Program-made: the position numbers and the translations under genes
From: Amorphochlora amoebiformis
Lineage: Eukaryota; Cercozoa; Chlorarachniophyceae
Direction of reading: 5' to 3'
DNA length: 64,000 bases
NCBI GenBank assembly: GCA_054601695.1
Contig: BAAHQB010000336.1
Coordinates: 1-64,000, forward strand
Shown: in pieces, positions 1-52,781 of the stretch
Layout: each line of letters opens with the position of its first letter
How positions within the stretch are numbered: the stretch's first letter is position 1
Notes under the pieces: generated by a model
Database searches by the model: none
The model's input: only the letters and a program-made list of their open reading frames with translations
Told to the model about the DNA's origin: nothing

Positions 1-960
<960 letters not shown>

Positions 961-1080
961 AAATATATGTGTATAGATGTAAATATTTATAAATATCCAT
1001 GTACGAATATTCATATGCATCCATATTATATACATATCCTTGTACTTATATGTATATAGGCATAAATCTATAATATTTAG

Positions 1081-1116
<36 letters not shown>

Positions 1117-1276
1117 GAAAACAAATGTTATACATATACATATATATACATATATACATATTACATATGTATCCATATACATATATATTTACATACATAT
1201 ACATACATATATATATATATATATACATACACATACATATATACATATAAGGGTAATATTATATATACATTTATAA

Positions 1277-1316
<40 letters not shown>

Positions 1317-1381
1317 GTATGTATTTATGTATGTGTACACGTATGTATACTACAACATAATCGCCCGCTGGCATATATATA

Positions 1382-1445
<64 letters not shown>

Positions 1446-1503
1446 TATATATATATTTATATGTGTGTATGTACACATATATACACATATATAATATATA
1501 ACA

Positions 1504-1543
<40 letters not shown>

Positions 1544-1590
1544 ACGAATATGATATATATATATATATATAAATATGTATATCTATATAT

Positions 1591-1622
<32 letters not shown>

Positions 1623-1751
1623 ATTATATATATATATATATATTTATATATATCTGTACATATACATACATACATATATATAAATATATATATATATATA
1701 TATTATGTATATATAATATATGTATATACATATTTAAGTATTTAGATTAAT

Positions 1752-1783
<32 letters not shown>

Positions 1784-1858
1784 TACATGTATATATATAT
1801 ATATATATGTATGTATGTGTATACACACACACAGACATACATATACATATATATATAT

Positions 1859-1932
<74 letters not shown>

Positions 1933-1959
1933 GTACATGTATGTGTATTACAAATATAC
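961..1959. repeat. AT-rich stretch, probable intron of S10 gene
   Basis: Mixed AT/TATG/TACA repeats. The only unique patch is at 1346-1372. On the minus strand it reads as a possible acceptor followed by AGDYV in phase 1, which would fit the preceding S10 exon phase, but the expected GFS residues are missing and I do not call it an exon. Nothing else is coding. Confidence 0.6.
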
Positions 1960-4951
<2,992 letters not shown>

Positions 4952-5094
4952 GGTGGTCACTGCACGTTGATACTGGAGGCGATATTTTAAGAAATCATTT
5001 CTAGGAGACCGGTATCAGTCACTGTCCAGCAGAGTGACCACAGATTACATCTAATGTCACGCAGAGTGACGATATAGCTTGGTCAAATCTTGGC
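4952..5094. promoter_or_regulatory. Shared divergent promoter region (S10 / HAD)
   Basis: 143 bp between two divergent start codons, free of AT arrays. It holds two copies of GCAGAGTGAC about 30 bp apart (near 5030 and 5061), plus CAGTCAC and TGTCAC, which match the reverse complement of part of the repeat. This would suit paired factor sites. No TATA box is evident. Regulatory function is inferred from position only. Confidence 0.5.
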
Positions 5095-11686
<6,592 letters not shown>

Positions 11687-11993
11687 ATATATATATATAC
11701 ATATATATATATATATTTATATATATATATATATATATGTCAATTGAATATATATACACATAGTAACGGAAGGTTTGATAATATTAAGTCTAAGGAAGTA
11801 GCTGAATGGAAGGTATATATAAACTATAAATACGTCTCATACGTCTCTTTTACAAATAAACACACACGGAGGATATATATATATATATATATTATAATAT
11901 ATATATATATATGTGTGTACATATATACACATATATGTAATAGATGTAACTCTTTCGCATTCCTAAAATATGACATACACATAATATACATAC

Positions 11994-12036
<43 letters not shown>

Positions 12037-12806
12037 AATATGTAACTCTTTCGCATGCTTAAAACCTAACATATTCATAATATAATTATATATATACGTA
12101 TATATATATATATATATATTATATCCTTATATATATATATATATGTATATAAATACATGTATATACATACACGCAAAGTATATCACTACAAATATGTACC
12201 ATATCATATAAATATATACTCATATATAGATATATATACACATATATAATAGTATATTCTTGTATGTATGTATATCTAACCATAAATATATATAAACGTA
12301 TGTATCTTAAGCATAATTCACTTTTATATCATGTATACAACTGGATATTTATACCGTTAGACATGATATATTCGAATTCATACATTTATTCATCGCAGGA
12401 TAAAATACGAGCTATAAGAGCAGAGAATAAGTGTCCAGACCCTACCGCAAAGAAATCAATTTTCGAATCCCTGTGTTGTGAATTTTATCTCCACGCAAGT
12501 TAAATTATGTCATCAAGGCTCAAAATTAGAGTACACAGTTTTATAATTAAAACTTAATCTGATTTTTTGTACCTATTTTTTAGTAATCTAGGTAATATTC
12601 TCGATACTAGGATGACACCTCTTACTATGATTATCCAATGAAAATCCTTTTTAATTATGCATACTTGCAGGAAGCAGCTCACACTATCACATGGCTAAGT
12701 TATGATGTATTCTCTAGATTCTAGATATTCTCTAGATTCTACCATTTCTAGAGTTACTCTAGTTACTAGAGTTAGGCATGTAACCGTTAGCAAATATAAT
12801 TTTTTA
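11687..12806. other. Convergent 3' intergenic region (HAD / transporter), CTAG-rich end
   Basis: Between two stop codons of converging genes. AT arrays occupy 11687-12240, including a local duplication of TGTAACTCTTTCGCAT (11945 and 12041). At 12397-12502 a plus frame after a TCATCGCAG acceptor is open for 34 codons (DKIRAIRAENKCPDP...) and stops with TAA. In phase 2 the same acceptor would end the HAD protein as RIKYEL. From 12600 the sequence is unique, and at 12700-12780 it is dense in CTAG (TTCTCTAGATTCTAGA...). Confidence 0.6.
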
Positions 12807-21415
<8,609 letters not shown>

Positions 21416-21601
21416 ATTCCTAGATGCTGTGAGGATGATCACGTCAGTTTAGTTTGCAGGGCGGGGTTGGAAATCGCCTCTCATCTGGGGAAGGCGACGC
21501 GCCGACCGTCGCAAGGAGGGAAGTTTAGATTCCGTGGCCTCCGAGGATTCGGCAGCCGAAGAATTCATTCTGGAGAATTCGGCGCTCCTCGCTCCTGCGC
21601 A
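21416..21601. promoter_or_regulatory. Shared divergent promoter region (transporter / SmF)
   Basis: 186 bp between start codons on opposite strands, without AT repeats and locally GC-rich (GGCGACGCGCCGACCG). It carries a CRE-like ATCACGTCAG near 21438. Activity is inferred from the divergent layout. Confidence 0.55.
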
Positions 21602-22080
21602 ATGGCGGTCAGAACGCTCCCGTGTCCGTGCTCTTCGGGCTGAAATTTGAAGCTAATATGTGTTTGCAGACTGTCCCTGTTAACCCCAAACCCTTCCTAA
21701 ATGATCTCACCGGGAAGCCTGTCGTGGCGAAGCTTAAGTGGGGATTAGAATACAAAGGTATGCGCTTTTCCCTTGGACCGAGCGTCAAGCCCCCGACGAT
21801 AGCTAATATGTGAATTTTCACAGGCTTCTTGATGTCGGTAGACCCGTACATGAACCTGCAGCTAGCTAGTACGGAAGAGTGGATCGATGGGCGCGCACAG
21901 GGTACGCTTGGCGAGGTGCTTATCCGGTGATACTCCTGCGCAATGCCTTCTACTTGTCTGCGCTAGACAAGCTGATATGAACCATGTTCCAGGTGTAACA
22001 ACGTCCTCTACATTCGAGGTGTCCCAGAGGAGGAGGAGAGAAAGGAAGGGGGGAGGGCTATGGATGAGGAGAAGGAATAA
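21602..22080 (+). CDS. Small nuclear ribonucleoprotein F (SmF)
   Basis: Subunit of the heptameric Sm ring on spliceosomal snRNAs. Four exons: 21602-21607 (ATG GCG), 21670-21757, 21824-21926, 21993-22080; 94 aa. Reads [74 protein letters not shown], then an acidic/basic tail ending MDEEKE. Both Sm motifs are intact, including the Sm1 LKWGxEYKG and the Sm2 [10 protein letters not shown]. The tail is about eight residues longer than usual. The three introns are only 62, 66 and 66 bp and free of AT arrays, unlike every neighbour. The start is the ATG at 21602, since the alternative upstream frame would cross a good acceptor (TTTGCAG). Confidence 0.97.
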
Positions 22081-22315
22081 CTGAACTGGCCGTGAGGGAC
22101 GGGTGCGAAAGCCCTGTTCGGCGAGTATTACTGCACGGGTGGAGATACAACGAGCCTGTATGCATGGTATAGGTTATGTGGGCCCCGTACTACTAGCGCT
22201 GCAACGGGGAATGGACGTCTGTGTAGGGTTGGGTGCTTATGGATAGCGCATTATTGACACGAAATTTAATCACTCACACGAAAAGAAAATTATGCATGGT
22301 GGAAACATACATATG

Positions 22316-22354
<39 letters not shown>

Positions 22355-22356
22355 AT

Positions 22357-22388
<32 letters not shown>

Positions 22389-22849
22389 TGACTGTATATA
22401 TGTTTATATATGTGTTACAATATGTATCTGCGTTATATACATATATAAATCTAGTAAATACTAAATAGTGACTAGATCTCGAAATACCAGGCTTACGACA
22501 GCACTACGCGTATACGTATTCAATATTACACTAAATACACAAAAATACATCTCGTGTGAGTAAAACTTTGTTGTGCAGTGCAATTCTGTACATGTGAGCC
22601 TTAAGCTTATCGTTAAGCTTAGAATACTAGAATAGTCTAGATAGTTAATCTAGTTTCTAACGGTCCACATGGGTCTAAACAAAGTAATAGTTATCATGAC
22701 ATGATCGAAGTTAATCTAGTAACCAGTGTATCGAATCTCCCATCTTTTAGCTAGTTTAGTTTCAGTGACATCGATTCAGTACTAACGAATGAAAGTTAAA
22801 GTTTCTGAATCAGGCCCTGTGAGTAGTCTATGCATTATGGCTCCGGAAC
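22081..22849. other. Convergent 3' intergenic region (SmF / apyrase), CTAG-rich
   Basis: Between converging stop codons. 22081-22310 is unique sequence with no recognised gene. AT arrays occupy 22318-22390. From 22440 to 22760 the sequence is unique and rich in CTAG/TCTAGA and AGTTACTAG-like words, as in the two other convergent regions. Confidence 0.6.
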
Positions 22850-35192
<12,343 letters not shown>

Positions 35193-35526
35193 TCTTCTAG
35201 AAGAGAAGCGAATATTTCAGACTTTCAATTAAATCTTCGGGTGGTGAAGGAAGAGCCTAGAAGTAACATAATAAATCGGCCGACGCATATTTTCCACAGT
35301 TTTTACCTTTTTCCCTCCAAATTTTCTTAGGTATCTTCGCCTAAAGATATTGATTTCTGTTGTAGGGTACTCAAGGAGTTTGGCTCTTGTGCACAGCGTG
35401 GAAGAAAGGAAAAGTCAAAATCATCTGCAACGCAAACCTCGTGCGTCATCTTGCGTCTCCCGCGCGCGTCCCAAAGTTTGGACCCAAACCCCTGAGCTCT
35501 TCTCCCCCCCCAAAACCAACTACAGC
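35193..35526. promoter_or_regulatory. Shared divergent promoter region (apyrase / ferredoxin)
   Basis: 334 bp between divergent start codons, free of AT arrays, with a CGCGCGCG-like patch near 35460 and a C-run at 35505-35511. No canonical core element could be pinned down. Confidence 0.5.
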
Positions 35527-38347
<2,821 letters not shown>

Positions 38348-38949
38348 ATGTGGCCATGCCGTGGTAGTTATAGCTAGATAAAGTTGAGAACCTTAGTACA
38401 GTATGATACTGCAATTGCAATAGCCTTTAAAATTATCAATTATCGAATTAATATTCACTCTAACTGCTCCATAAGTTGGACCATAACCTAGATAACCGTT
38501 AGAAAAGCTTAATCTAGCTAATTGATGTATGACTAGTGTCACATCATGACTCACATGTCTAGCTATATATAGTACTTGTACGTACACGTACGCGTAGTAT
38601 GAATACCTAGACAATACTCTAGATACTGGCTAGCTGGTGTTCGAAGTCTAGAAACTTTCAAGTTTGTCTAGTCACCAGAGTTAGTCTAATTATAATAATA
38701 ATAGTATTGTGTCCTAGCTCTAGTAGCTAGCTAGGTTGCCTAGGTTGCAAATATTCTAGTTCTAGTTATCTAGATCATCATTGTTGATTGTAACGGTAAC
38801 AAAATCTATATTGTCTAGATTATATATAAATATAATGTTGTGAGTTTCGTTCTGGCGCGGCCGGCTGGCCTAATATGATCTAGTCGTAATTTAAGTATGT
38901 ACCATGCATGTGCACATAACCATGATCTAGTGTATTCGTATGATCAAAT
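38348..38949. other. Convergent 3' intergenic region (ferredoxin / gene C), CTAG-rich
   Basis: 600 bp of mostly unique sequence between converging stops, with only one short AT run near 38820. Very dense in CTAG (e.g. TCTAGTAGCTAGCTAGG at about 38718), more than any other part of the window. No gene recognised. Confidence 0.65.
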
Positions 38950-39036
38950 TTAGTTCCTTGCATATTCTTGCGGATAGCCTGCATCGCCGGGTAACTCAGG
39001 TCCTATGATATATACCAATAAATATATGCATATATA

Positions 39037-39106
<70 letters not shown>

Positions 39107-39553
39107 CACACATAACAATATTTCATTTTGATATTCTAGGTATCAATCAGAGATATTTTACGTATAATAACCGTAGATTTGTATCGTAGTTAATTAACAC
39201 ATAGTTGCTATCATACTCTCTAACAGACATATACCTAGGATCTCTATCTCTCTCTCTATCTCTCTAATATATATATATATATATATATAATATAATATAA
39301 TATTTATACATATTGTATCATACGTACATACCCTCTTGAATCTTTCTGATCATCGCAGTAGTTGTTGCCTCCCCCCCAGTCTTAGCCTTTTTCGGGTAGA
39401 ATTAAAATTAGATTGAGGATTATGATGACTAGCATTCTTAGGGTGGTTTAGATTTTACATCTCGCTTTGTCCCTTTGGCCTCGGGCCTAAATATGATATA
39501 AATCATATACACACACGCACATATATATATATATATATATATAACATATATAT

Positions 39554-39592
<39 letters not shown>

Positions 39593-39683
39593 CATATATA
39601 CATACATACCTAGAATGAGCTCGAGGTGGAGATTGGACCCTACTACATATATATACATACATATATATATATATAAATATATA

Positions 39684-39723
<40 letters not shown>

Positions 39724-39759
39724 GTATATATATAATATATACATATACTATATATATAT

Positions 39760-39811
<52 letters not shown>

Positions 39812-39870
39812 GTAATATAAATTATAATATACATATATACATATATACATACATACACACACACACACAA

Positions 39871-39948
<78 letters not shown>

Positions 39949-40027
39949 GTATATTTACATACAAATGTATATATGTATATATACATATAATGTATTGCAG
40001 CTATATATATACATATATATATGTGTA

Positions 40028-40081
<54 letters not shown>

Positions 40082-40267
40082 ATGTATTGAAGAGAAATAT
40101 TTTGGTAACTAATTACACACACACAAGCACATATATGTATATAATATGTATACAAATGTTACACATGTATTTATTTAGTACACCTAGGTTCAGGCTTTGT
40201 TGGCACTTTTTCATCCCCCTTTTCAGACCCCTCCTCGCCTTTATATAGTGTGTGTATGTAATATATA

Positions 40268-40336
<69 letters not shown>

Positions 40337-40691
40337 AATGTATACGAGAAGAGGATAGAATACGCATCTCACCCTCCACGACTTCGCCCGGAGGAACACT
40401 GTGCTTTTTGTCCTTGGATTTGGCTATTAGGGTTAAGGTTAGCGACAGCGTTAGTCAGGATTAGGTGTCGATTACGTTTGTTGGAGAATGCCGGCTTCTC
40501 GTCCTGAGGGATTAGTGTTAGGGTTACAATTAGATTTCGAGAGGAGCTATTAGGGTAGTTAGTTAGGGTCACCAGCTTAGCTTTGTCTCCATCATAATCT
40601 ATATCGAGACCTGGGATTGGGGTTGGGGTTAGGCGGGGGGGAAGTCGGAAACGGGAAGATGTGTGGTATATGTACCTTGTACATATACATG

Positions 40692-40775
<84 letters not shown>

Positions 40776-41432
40776 ATATTCAATATGTGCAATAAAACAT
40801 GTCTACATACCTTCACAAACGCAATGAGTATACGTAATATCTTCATGGCTACATATTATATTCCATTATACATCGTGTCATAGGCATGCACATACGTTAA
40901 ACAGCACACACACACACACACATATATATATATGTATATACACGTAAATATATATTTATATATATATCTATATATATATACATATATATGTATATATATA
41001 CATATATATATATATATTACCTTGGTACCACTTGAGTCCTGTCTTGCCGCGAGTGAATTCTGCGGTCTGTGTATGCATTAAAGATATAGAAACCACTTAT
41101 GTATAGATAAATTATGTATATACAGATATATTATATATACAATATATATATATATATATATATATATTTGTAACGCAAACAATATATATATATATATATA
41201 TACATCATTACACAAATTTATACTCCCTTATCCTCAAAATAAGTCAACCCTGTCCCACCCTGGCACTAGCTTAAGTTACAAACCATCCTAACACTAATCT
41301 TGACAGTAAACCTAAAACACTAAATCCTAAACGCTTACCCTAGTTTTGAAGACGAATGGATCGAAATCTGATTGAGATGCCAGAGAGTCCAACATACCTG
41401 TCAAATCAAATTTTATACAAGATGTATATATA

Positions 41433-41471
<39 letters not shown>

Positions 41472-41491
41472 CATATACATAATATACACAT

Positions 41492-41522
<31 letters not shown>

Positions 41523-41699
41523 ATATATACATGTATACATATGTACATAAAGATATACCACATGAATATCACCCAACCACCCAATCTCCATCCCCAGAAT
41601 CAGCACAAATCAATACATATGCAACCACCACTAATATTTTGGGCTAGAACTAGCGTAGGTTTTACCCAGTCGGGGCTGGCGTTCGACAGCCCGTGACAT
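38950..41699 (-). CDS. Gene C: unrecognised 166-aa protein with charged, probably disordered C-terminal half
   Basis: Twelve phase-consistent minus exons: 41699-41666, 41397-41339, 41066-41029, 40848-40811, 40610-40573, 40503-40476, 40423-40373, 40238-40184, 39641-39612, 39486-39459, 39380-39332, 39002-38950 (501 nt). Starts [20 protein letters not shown], then [49 protein letters not shown]; then Lys/Glu/Pro-rich [38 protein letters not shown], and ends [17 protein letters not shown] know no family with this pattern. The third exon may end at 41032 or 41029 (both keep frame). Another frame runs open through several exons but is Arg/Leu-rich and less coherent. Acceptors at 40423 and 40503 come out of CCCTAA-type repeats. 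Confidence 0.68.
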
Positions 41700-41804
41700 G
41701 CCGATCTGTCATAGGTATATTAAATAATGTACTTCATCCCAAAAAACACACACACATATCACATATATCAGATATATCATATATATATATATATATATAT
41801 TATA

Positions 41805-41850
<46 letters not shown>

Positions 41851-42027
41851 CCCCCTTCCAAATGAGTCACAATAAGCTTTCATGTGCAATGTGACAAGGG
41901 CCGGTGTAACCTTATTTCAGATCAGAATTACCTGAAGGGCGCGATTTTCCCCTCTTTTCTGGGCAGTAGTCAGCTTGGTTGATAGTACCTCGAAACTCTC
42001 ATCGGGAATCTTCGATTAGGGTTAGGG
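41700..42027. other. Intergenic between tandem genes C and B
   Basis: Upstream of the gene C start. One AT array (41778-41847); the rest (41848-42027) is unique, with a TTAGGG pair at 42015. No coding segment seen. Confidence 0.5.
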
Positions 42028-42211
42028 TCAGTTCTTGGGCGTTTCTCTAACACTTTTTCTGACTTCTCTCTCAGTTTGGAAGGATGAGAGCACAGAGGGT
42101 GACAAAGGAGAGAGAAATCCATGTTTGATACATACACAATATATACATATAAGTTTAATATTATCTACATATATCTCTAAATATATATATATATATATGT
42201 ATAGATATATG

Positions 42212-42288
<77 letters not shown>

Positions 42289-42418
42289 CACGTTTATGTG
42301 TATAATTTCATATTACTTGTGAACCGAGAGAGTAGTAGAAGTCAGAGAGAGCAGAAATTATGTTAGTGTATGGGTTTGGCTGCGACTTACCTCTGATGGA
42401 TTCTCCGATGGTGTTCTC

Positions 42419-42457
<39 letters not shown>

Positions 42458-42478
42458 ATATATATTGTAATATATATA

Positions 42479-42553
<75 letters not shown>

Positions 42554-42616
42554 TGTATATAATTAGAAATACCTACTTAAATTTGGTTCTACAGGGAGAG
42601 CAAGAACGTACACTTC

Positions 42617-42687
<71 letters not shown>

Positions 42688-42829
42688 TATTACGTATGTA
42701 ACATGTTACCTGCAGGTATATTACGTATATAACACGTTACCTGCAAGCTTTCTCTTTCATCGTAGTAGTTATCTACGCGACTGATGTACACACACACACA
42801 TATATATATATATGTATATATATAAATAA

Positions 42830-42878
<49 letters not shown>

Positions 42879-42961
42879 ACACATGAGCAGCAAAGCAACG
42901 TAATAGGGAGACCCCACACCGATCACATTTGATGTCTGATCGAGTTCTACGCGACTAATGT

Positions 42962-42994
<33 letters not shown>

Positions 42995-42999
42995 AATAA

Positions 43000-43040
<41 letters not shown>

Positions 43041-43599
43041 ACGCATGAGCAGCAAAGCAACGTAATAGGGAGACCCCACACCGATCACATTTGATGTCTG
43101 ATCGAGTTCCCAATTTAAGCTCCCATCATCATTAAGGGAATCACATTTCCGCAAGTAAACTTTTAAGAGAGACTAATAGTTCTATCTATCCAAGTTCAAA
43201 AAGGAAGACATTAACAGGGGATTAACGGAGACCCCATACGGGGTGTTTGACTTCACGCAATCAGCCAAGGCAACAAGGATATCGGACTCTAACACGGCGC
43301 CCGGGCCAACGGTACAATGCATTGGAATATCTATCTCATAGCTGACATATCGAACCTAGTTCATTTAGTCTACAAGTTGCAGTTGTTTCGAAGCAGAGTT
43401 TTGCACAAACTGAGGTGTGTTTATCGAATTGTCACAGCTATGGACCGATGTCGTTGCTGACAGTCTATCATAATCAGGCCATATTTTTCTGTCTAAGTTG
43501 GAACGTCTACAATATCTATATATATATATATATATACTATTGTATGATATGTATGTAATGTTCGAACATATTTTCACGTATATAAATATATATCTTAAT

Positions 43600-43654
<55 letters not shown>

Positions 43655-43919
43655 ATGTATTTATCTAAATGAATTATATCTACGCACATACATTATATAA
43701 CGTGTATATGTACATATATATATATGTATATATATATATAATGGAATATATGGTTTTTATTATATATGTAAAATCTGTTCAGACAAGATATACTTTCCCA
43801 TTTAATACATATATATTTATATGTAAATTATATTATATATAGATATGCATATATGTATATATGTATACATATATCTGTATATATGTATGTATGCATTCCA
43901 TAATTATATTTATTATTTG

Positions 43920-43963
<44 letters not shown>

Positions 43964-43985
43964 AATATATACACAAACACACACA

Positions 43986-44040
<55 letters not shown>

Positions 44041-44365
44041 CTATGTATATATTTAAATGTATATATTTATATATTTATAAATATTTATGAAACATACTCT
44101 GGTGTAATATTCGGAATTATGCTTCCCCTTCGACCCCATGCCTCTCCGTATATCGGTTCCAATAACTCCTGATATATTATACCAAGAAAAACGGTTTAAA
44201 TTACCGATTTTATCTGTGCTATCACTCTATGTCACAGCAACGATTAGGCTTGGGGTTAAGATTACGTTCATTGGAGAAGAGAGGGTCCATTCTTGGACCT
44301 AGGTTGAATTAAGGCACATGTGTATTTATTTATATTCGCTAAAGGATATATGGATACACTGATAT

Positions 44366-44407
<42 letters not shown>

Positions 44408-44508
44408 ATATAATATATAATATATATATATATGTGTGTATATATATATATATTTATATATACATATCATACTTATATATGTATATATATTTATATATAT
44501 ATATCATA

Positions 44509-44551
<43 letters not shown>

Positions 44552-44598
44552 CACACACACATATATATACACATATATATATATATATATCTATCTCT

Positions 44599-44644
<46 letters not shown>

Positions 44645-44793
44645 CATATAATTTGTTTTAATGTTGTACCGCATGGAAGACCGTCTTCTCATATGAGGGG
44701 ACCTATATATGATATGTATGTAATTACATATACATTAACATGTAATATATTTGAATGTATATACATACATATACACATATTATATTTATACAT

Positions 44794-44844
<51 letters not shown>

Positions 44845-45029
44845 TTTACATGTACATAAGTACATATCTATGAGAAATTACAAATTCGGTAGCAGCTGAC
44901 GAGGTTTGCGTCCACGTGTGCAATTTGGTATCTGGAATAAAAGTGTGTTTGGGTTTCACCTACTTGTCTATCTGTTGGCTAATTCTTGCATTACGTATCA
45001 AATTACATATATACACATAGAAATATATA

Positions 45030-45081
<52 letters not shown>

Positions 45082-45600
45082 GTGCACATATGTGTAAATA
45101 TGATACTCACACATATGTGGTATTACCATTAAATTATTTCTTGTTGCATTTTTCTTTTGGAACAGAAAAAAATGAAAACGAGATTACAAGGAACCCCAAA
45201 AAATTGTGCAACCTGGAATGAAGAAGCTAGTGGTGTCCCTTAGATTCCGTAGCATGCTGTAATAGTTTGAACCAGGAACAACTAATGTAGGGTTAATTTG
45301 GGATTAGAATTAGGGTTGATGTTTAGATATGTGTGTGTATATATATACACACATATGAGTATATACTTATAATTGAGGTAGCACGCTTTGGGATTCACGT
45401 AGGTTAGGATGAGTTAGGCTGACTATCAACCATTTGGTAGAATAAGATGATACGGATTCGAAGCGAGGGTTGACTTTGTCGCTAATACATAGGCATCGAA
45501 AATCTGATATATGTGAACATATATGTGTATATAATATATATATATATATGTATATATATTCAATTGTATGAAAACAAGTAAGCACACACACGCACCACAC

Positions 45601-45650
<50 letters not shown>

Positions 45651-45865
45651 CCAACCTGTCCACTCCACGCAAATGGGCTAACGGCCCAACCAAGGGTGCC
45701 TGAAATGTTTATATATATATATATATATATATGAAAATATTTGTACAATTTTCATAACTGTATGCACGTGGACGTACATACACATACTCATGTACCGTCC
45801 TTTGGAATTCCCCCTGTCTTCGGAGGTAGCGGTCCGTGGGACGCAAAGCCTCTTCGATATGACAT
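42028..45865 (-). CDS. Gene B: unrecognised protein of about 280 aa
   Basis: Minus exons: 45865-45796, 45699-45656, 45503-45431, 45385-45367, 45256-45213, 44931-44882, 44702-44670, 44226-44205, 44168-44098, 43506-43407, 43355-43227, then 43097-43043 or 42935-42881, 42772-42741, 42417-42391, 42069-42028. Phases fit except for one missing small exon (length 2 mod 3) between 44098 and 43506. Start [19 protein letters not shown]; later [123 protein letters not shown], ending in a charged tail [15 protein letters not shown]. The central part resembles nucleoside-phosphorylase-type sequence only vaguely; I do not assign it. The intron 43406-43356 is just 51 bp. Confidence 0.65.
42686..42746 (-). 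repeat. 30-bp duplication of a gene B donor edge
   Basis: The donor region after the exon ending at 42741 (TTGCAG then GTAACGTGTTATATACG) is followed by a near-identical unit (CTGCAG then GTAACATGTTACATACG) at about 42687-42716. Confidence 0.88.
42783..43110 (-). repeat. Tandem duplication (~160 bp) carrying a complete exon
   Basis: Both units contain GCGACTAATGTACACACAC or GCGACTGATGTACACACAC, AT/AAATAAAT repeat and the same 55-nt exon with acceptor and donor (42935-42881 and 43097-43043). The exon bodies differ only at the base beside the donor (T or C). Confidence 0.95.
43970..44025 (+). repeat. (CA)n microsatellite
   Basis: About 45 bp of CA repeat with AAAC interruptions followed by AT repeat, in a gene B intron. 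Confidence 0.95.
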
Positions 45866-46089
45866 CAAAGCTGAAGAGTGAAAATTTTGGTGAATTGACT
45901 AGCCAATTCTTAACACTAGAAAACCTCATTTGAGTTCAACGTTAGAAATTAAGGTTAGGATAAAGGCTAATGATAACCAAATCGGCTGGTCATACTGAGC
46001 TCGTGGTCTAGTACCGCCTGGTGATAGGGTAAGGGTTAGTGTGAGGTGGCGGTTGTAGCTTAGGATTAGGATTGGAAAAAGAGTTCAGT

Positions 46090-51254
<5,165 letters not shown>

Positions 51255-51478
51255 CTAGGTTTTGAAAATGGGTTAGGGTTAGGCTGAACGTTGCTTATAT
51301 CTCTCTCACTCACGCTCTGTGTTCCTCTCTCACACTCTCTCTGTGTGTCTCTCTCTTTCGATTTCTTTCTCTCCCTTTCCCTATCTATCTTTCTCTGTCT
51401 CCTTCTATCGCTGAGACTTTTCTTTCTGTGGTCTCCTTCTCCCTCTCTCTCTCTCTATACATATATATGTATACACAC

Positions 51479-51527
<49 letters not shown>

Positions 51528-51547
51528 GTATATAATATAATATATAC

Positions 51548-51584
<37 letters not shown>

Positions 51585-51772
51585 TTACAACTTCGTTCTA
51601 TTTTCCTTTCATCACTCATGTTTTTCTTCTTTTCGTATGTATGCATATATATATATACATATGTATATACATAAGTATATATATATATATATACCTACAT
51701 ATAACATATACATGTATACATATATATGTATATATATGTATAATATATATATATATATATATATGTATATAC

Positions 51773-51803
<31 letters not shown>

Positions 51804-51917
51804 GGGTTAGGGTAAAAGGTTGGGTTTAAAGGTTAGGGGCAACTTCGTAGAGGCGGAAAATGCAAGCTTGTGAACGATGAAGAATTCTAGCAGCGAAACT
51901 GTATATACAAATGTATA

Positions 51918-51959
<42 letters not shown>

Positions 51960-52749
51960 CCATATATAGTTTATGTACGGAATATATACATAGATACGCT
52001 TCGAGAATACGTCCTACATAGATATACTACAACTAGACACATGTATACATACCCGCTCTTCGGCCTCTTTCCTCGCGCCGACAGCAAAGCTTAAAGTTAG
52101 GGTTATTGTCAGAGCTAGGGTAGTAATCCCACCATACAAACCTACCCAAACTATCATCCCAAGCTACTCCAATCCCAACCTCAACCCCAATCCCAACCTC
52201 AACCCAACCCCATCCCCCACATACGCGTGGGTTCCAGAGCCCGACCCTTCTTAGGTTCCTTGGACGGAGTCTAGGTTAGGTTGGGTATCATTAGGATTAG
52301 ATTGAATTGGTTTATTTTGTTCGGGTTAGATAGCGTTGGATAAAGCGGTGTTGTTTGTTGGGTTGCCTTGGATTCCGAAGATTTGTATTCCGAAGGAGAT
52401 TGTCTTGTGGTTACAGGTGCTTCTTGTGAGATGTGAACGACCTGAAGGTTAGTAGAGGTTGGTTAAGAGTAGGGTTAGTACGGAGAATTCGAGCAGGGGT
52501 TAGGAGTAGGGGGTAGAAATAGGGGTAGAAGTCGTCCAAAGTTGTGTGGATGTGTATGCATACGTGTACATCATGAACTTTCATATTATTATGTATTATA
52601 GGGAAAAAAAAATAATGGTAATAGTAGTAAAAACACTAGTAACGAATACTAATTCAAAGCTTCCTCTATTTTGTTTCTCCCTTATGTTTCTTTTCAATCT
52701 CTCTTTCTCTGTGTGTACAAATTAATGTAATATATATAAATATATATAT

Positions 52750-52781
<32 letters not shown>

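Noticed and set aside
43035-43105. Zinc-finger-like frame [15 protein letters not shown] in the duplicated exon
   Set aside because: It does not link in phase to the downstream exon 42772 without a stop, whereas the [15 protein letters not shown] frame does on both sides.
43190-43460. Plus-strand reading [17 protein letters not shown] and LWTDVVADS
   Set aside because: The minus reading joins in phase to several exons on both sides; the plus pieces do not continue.
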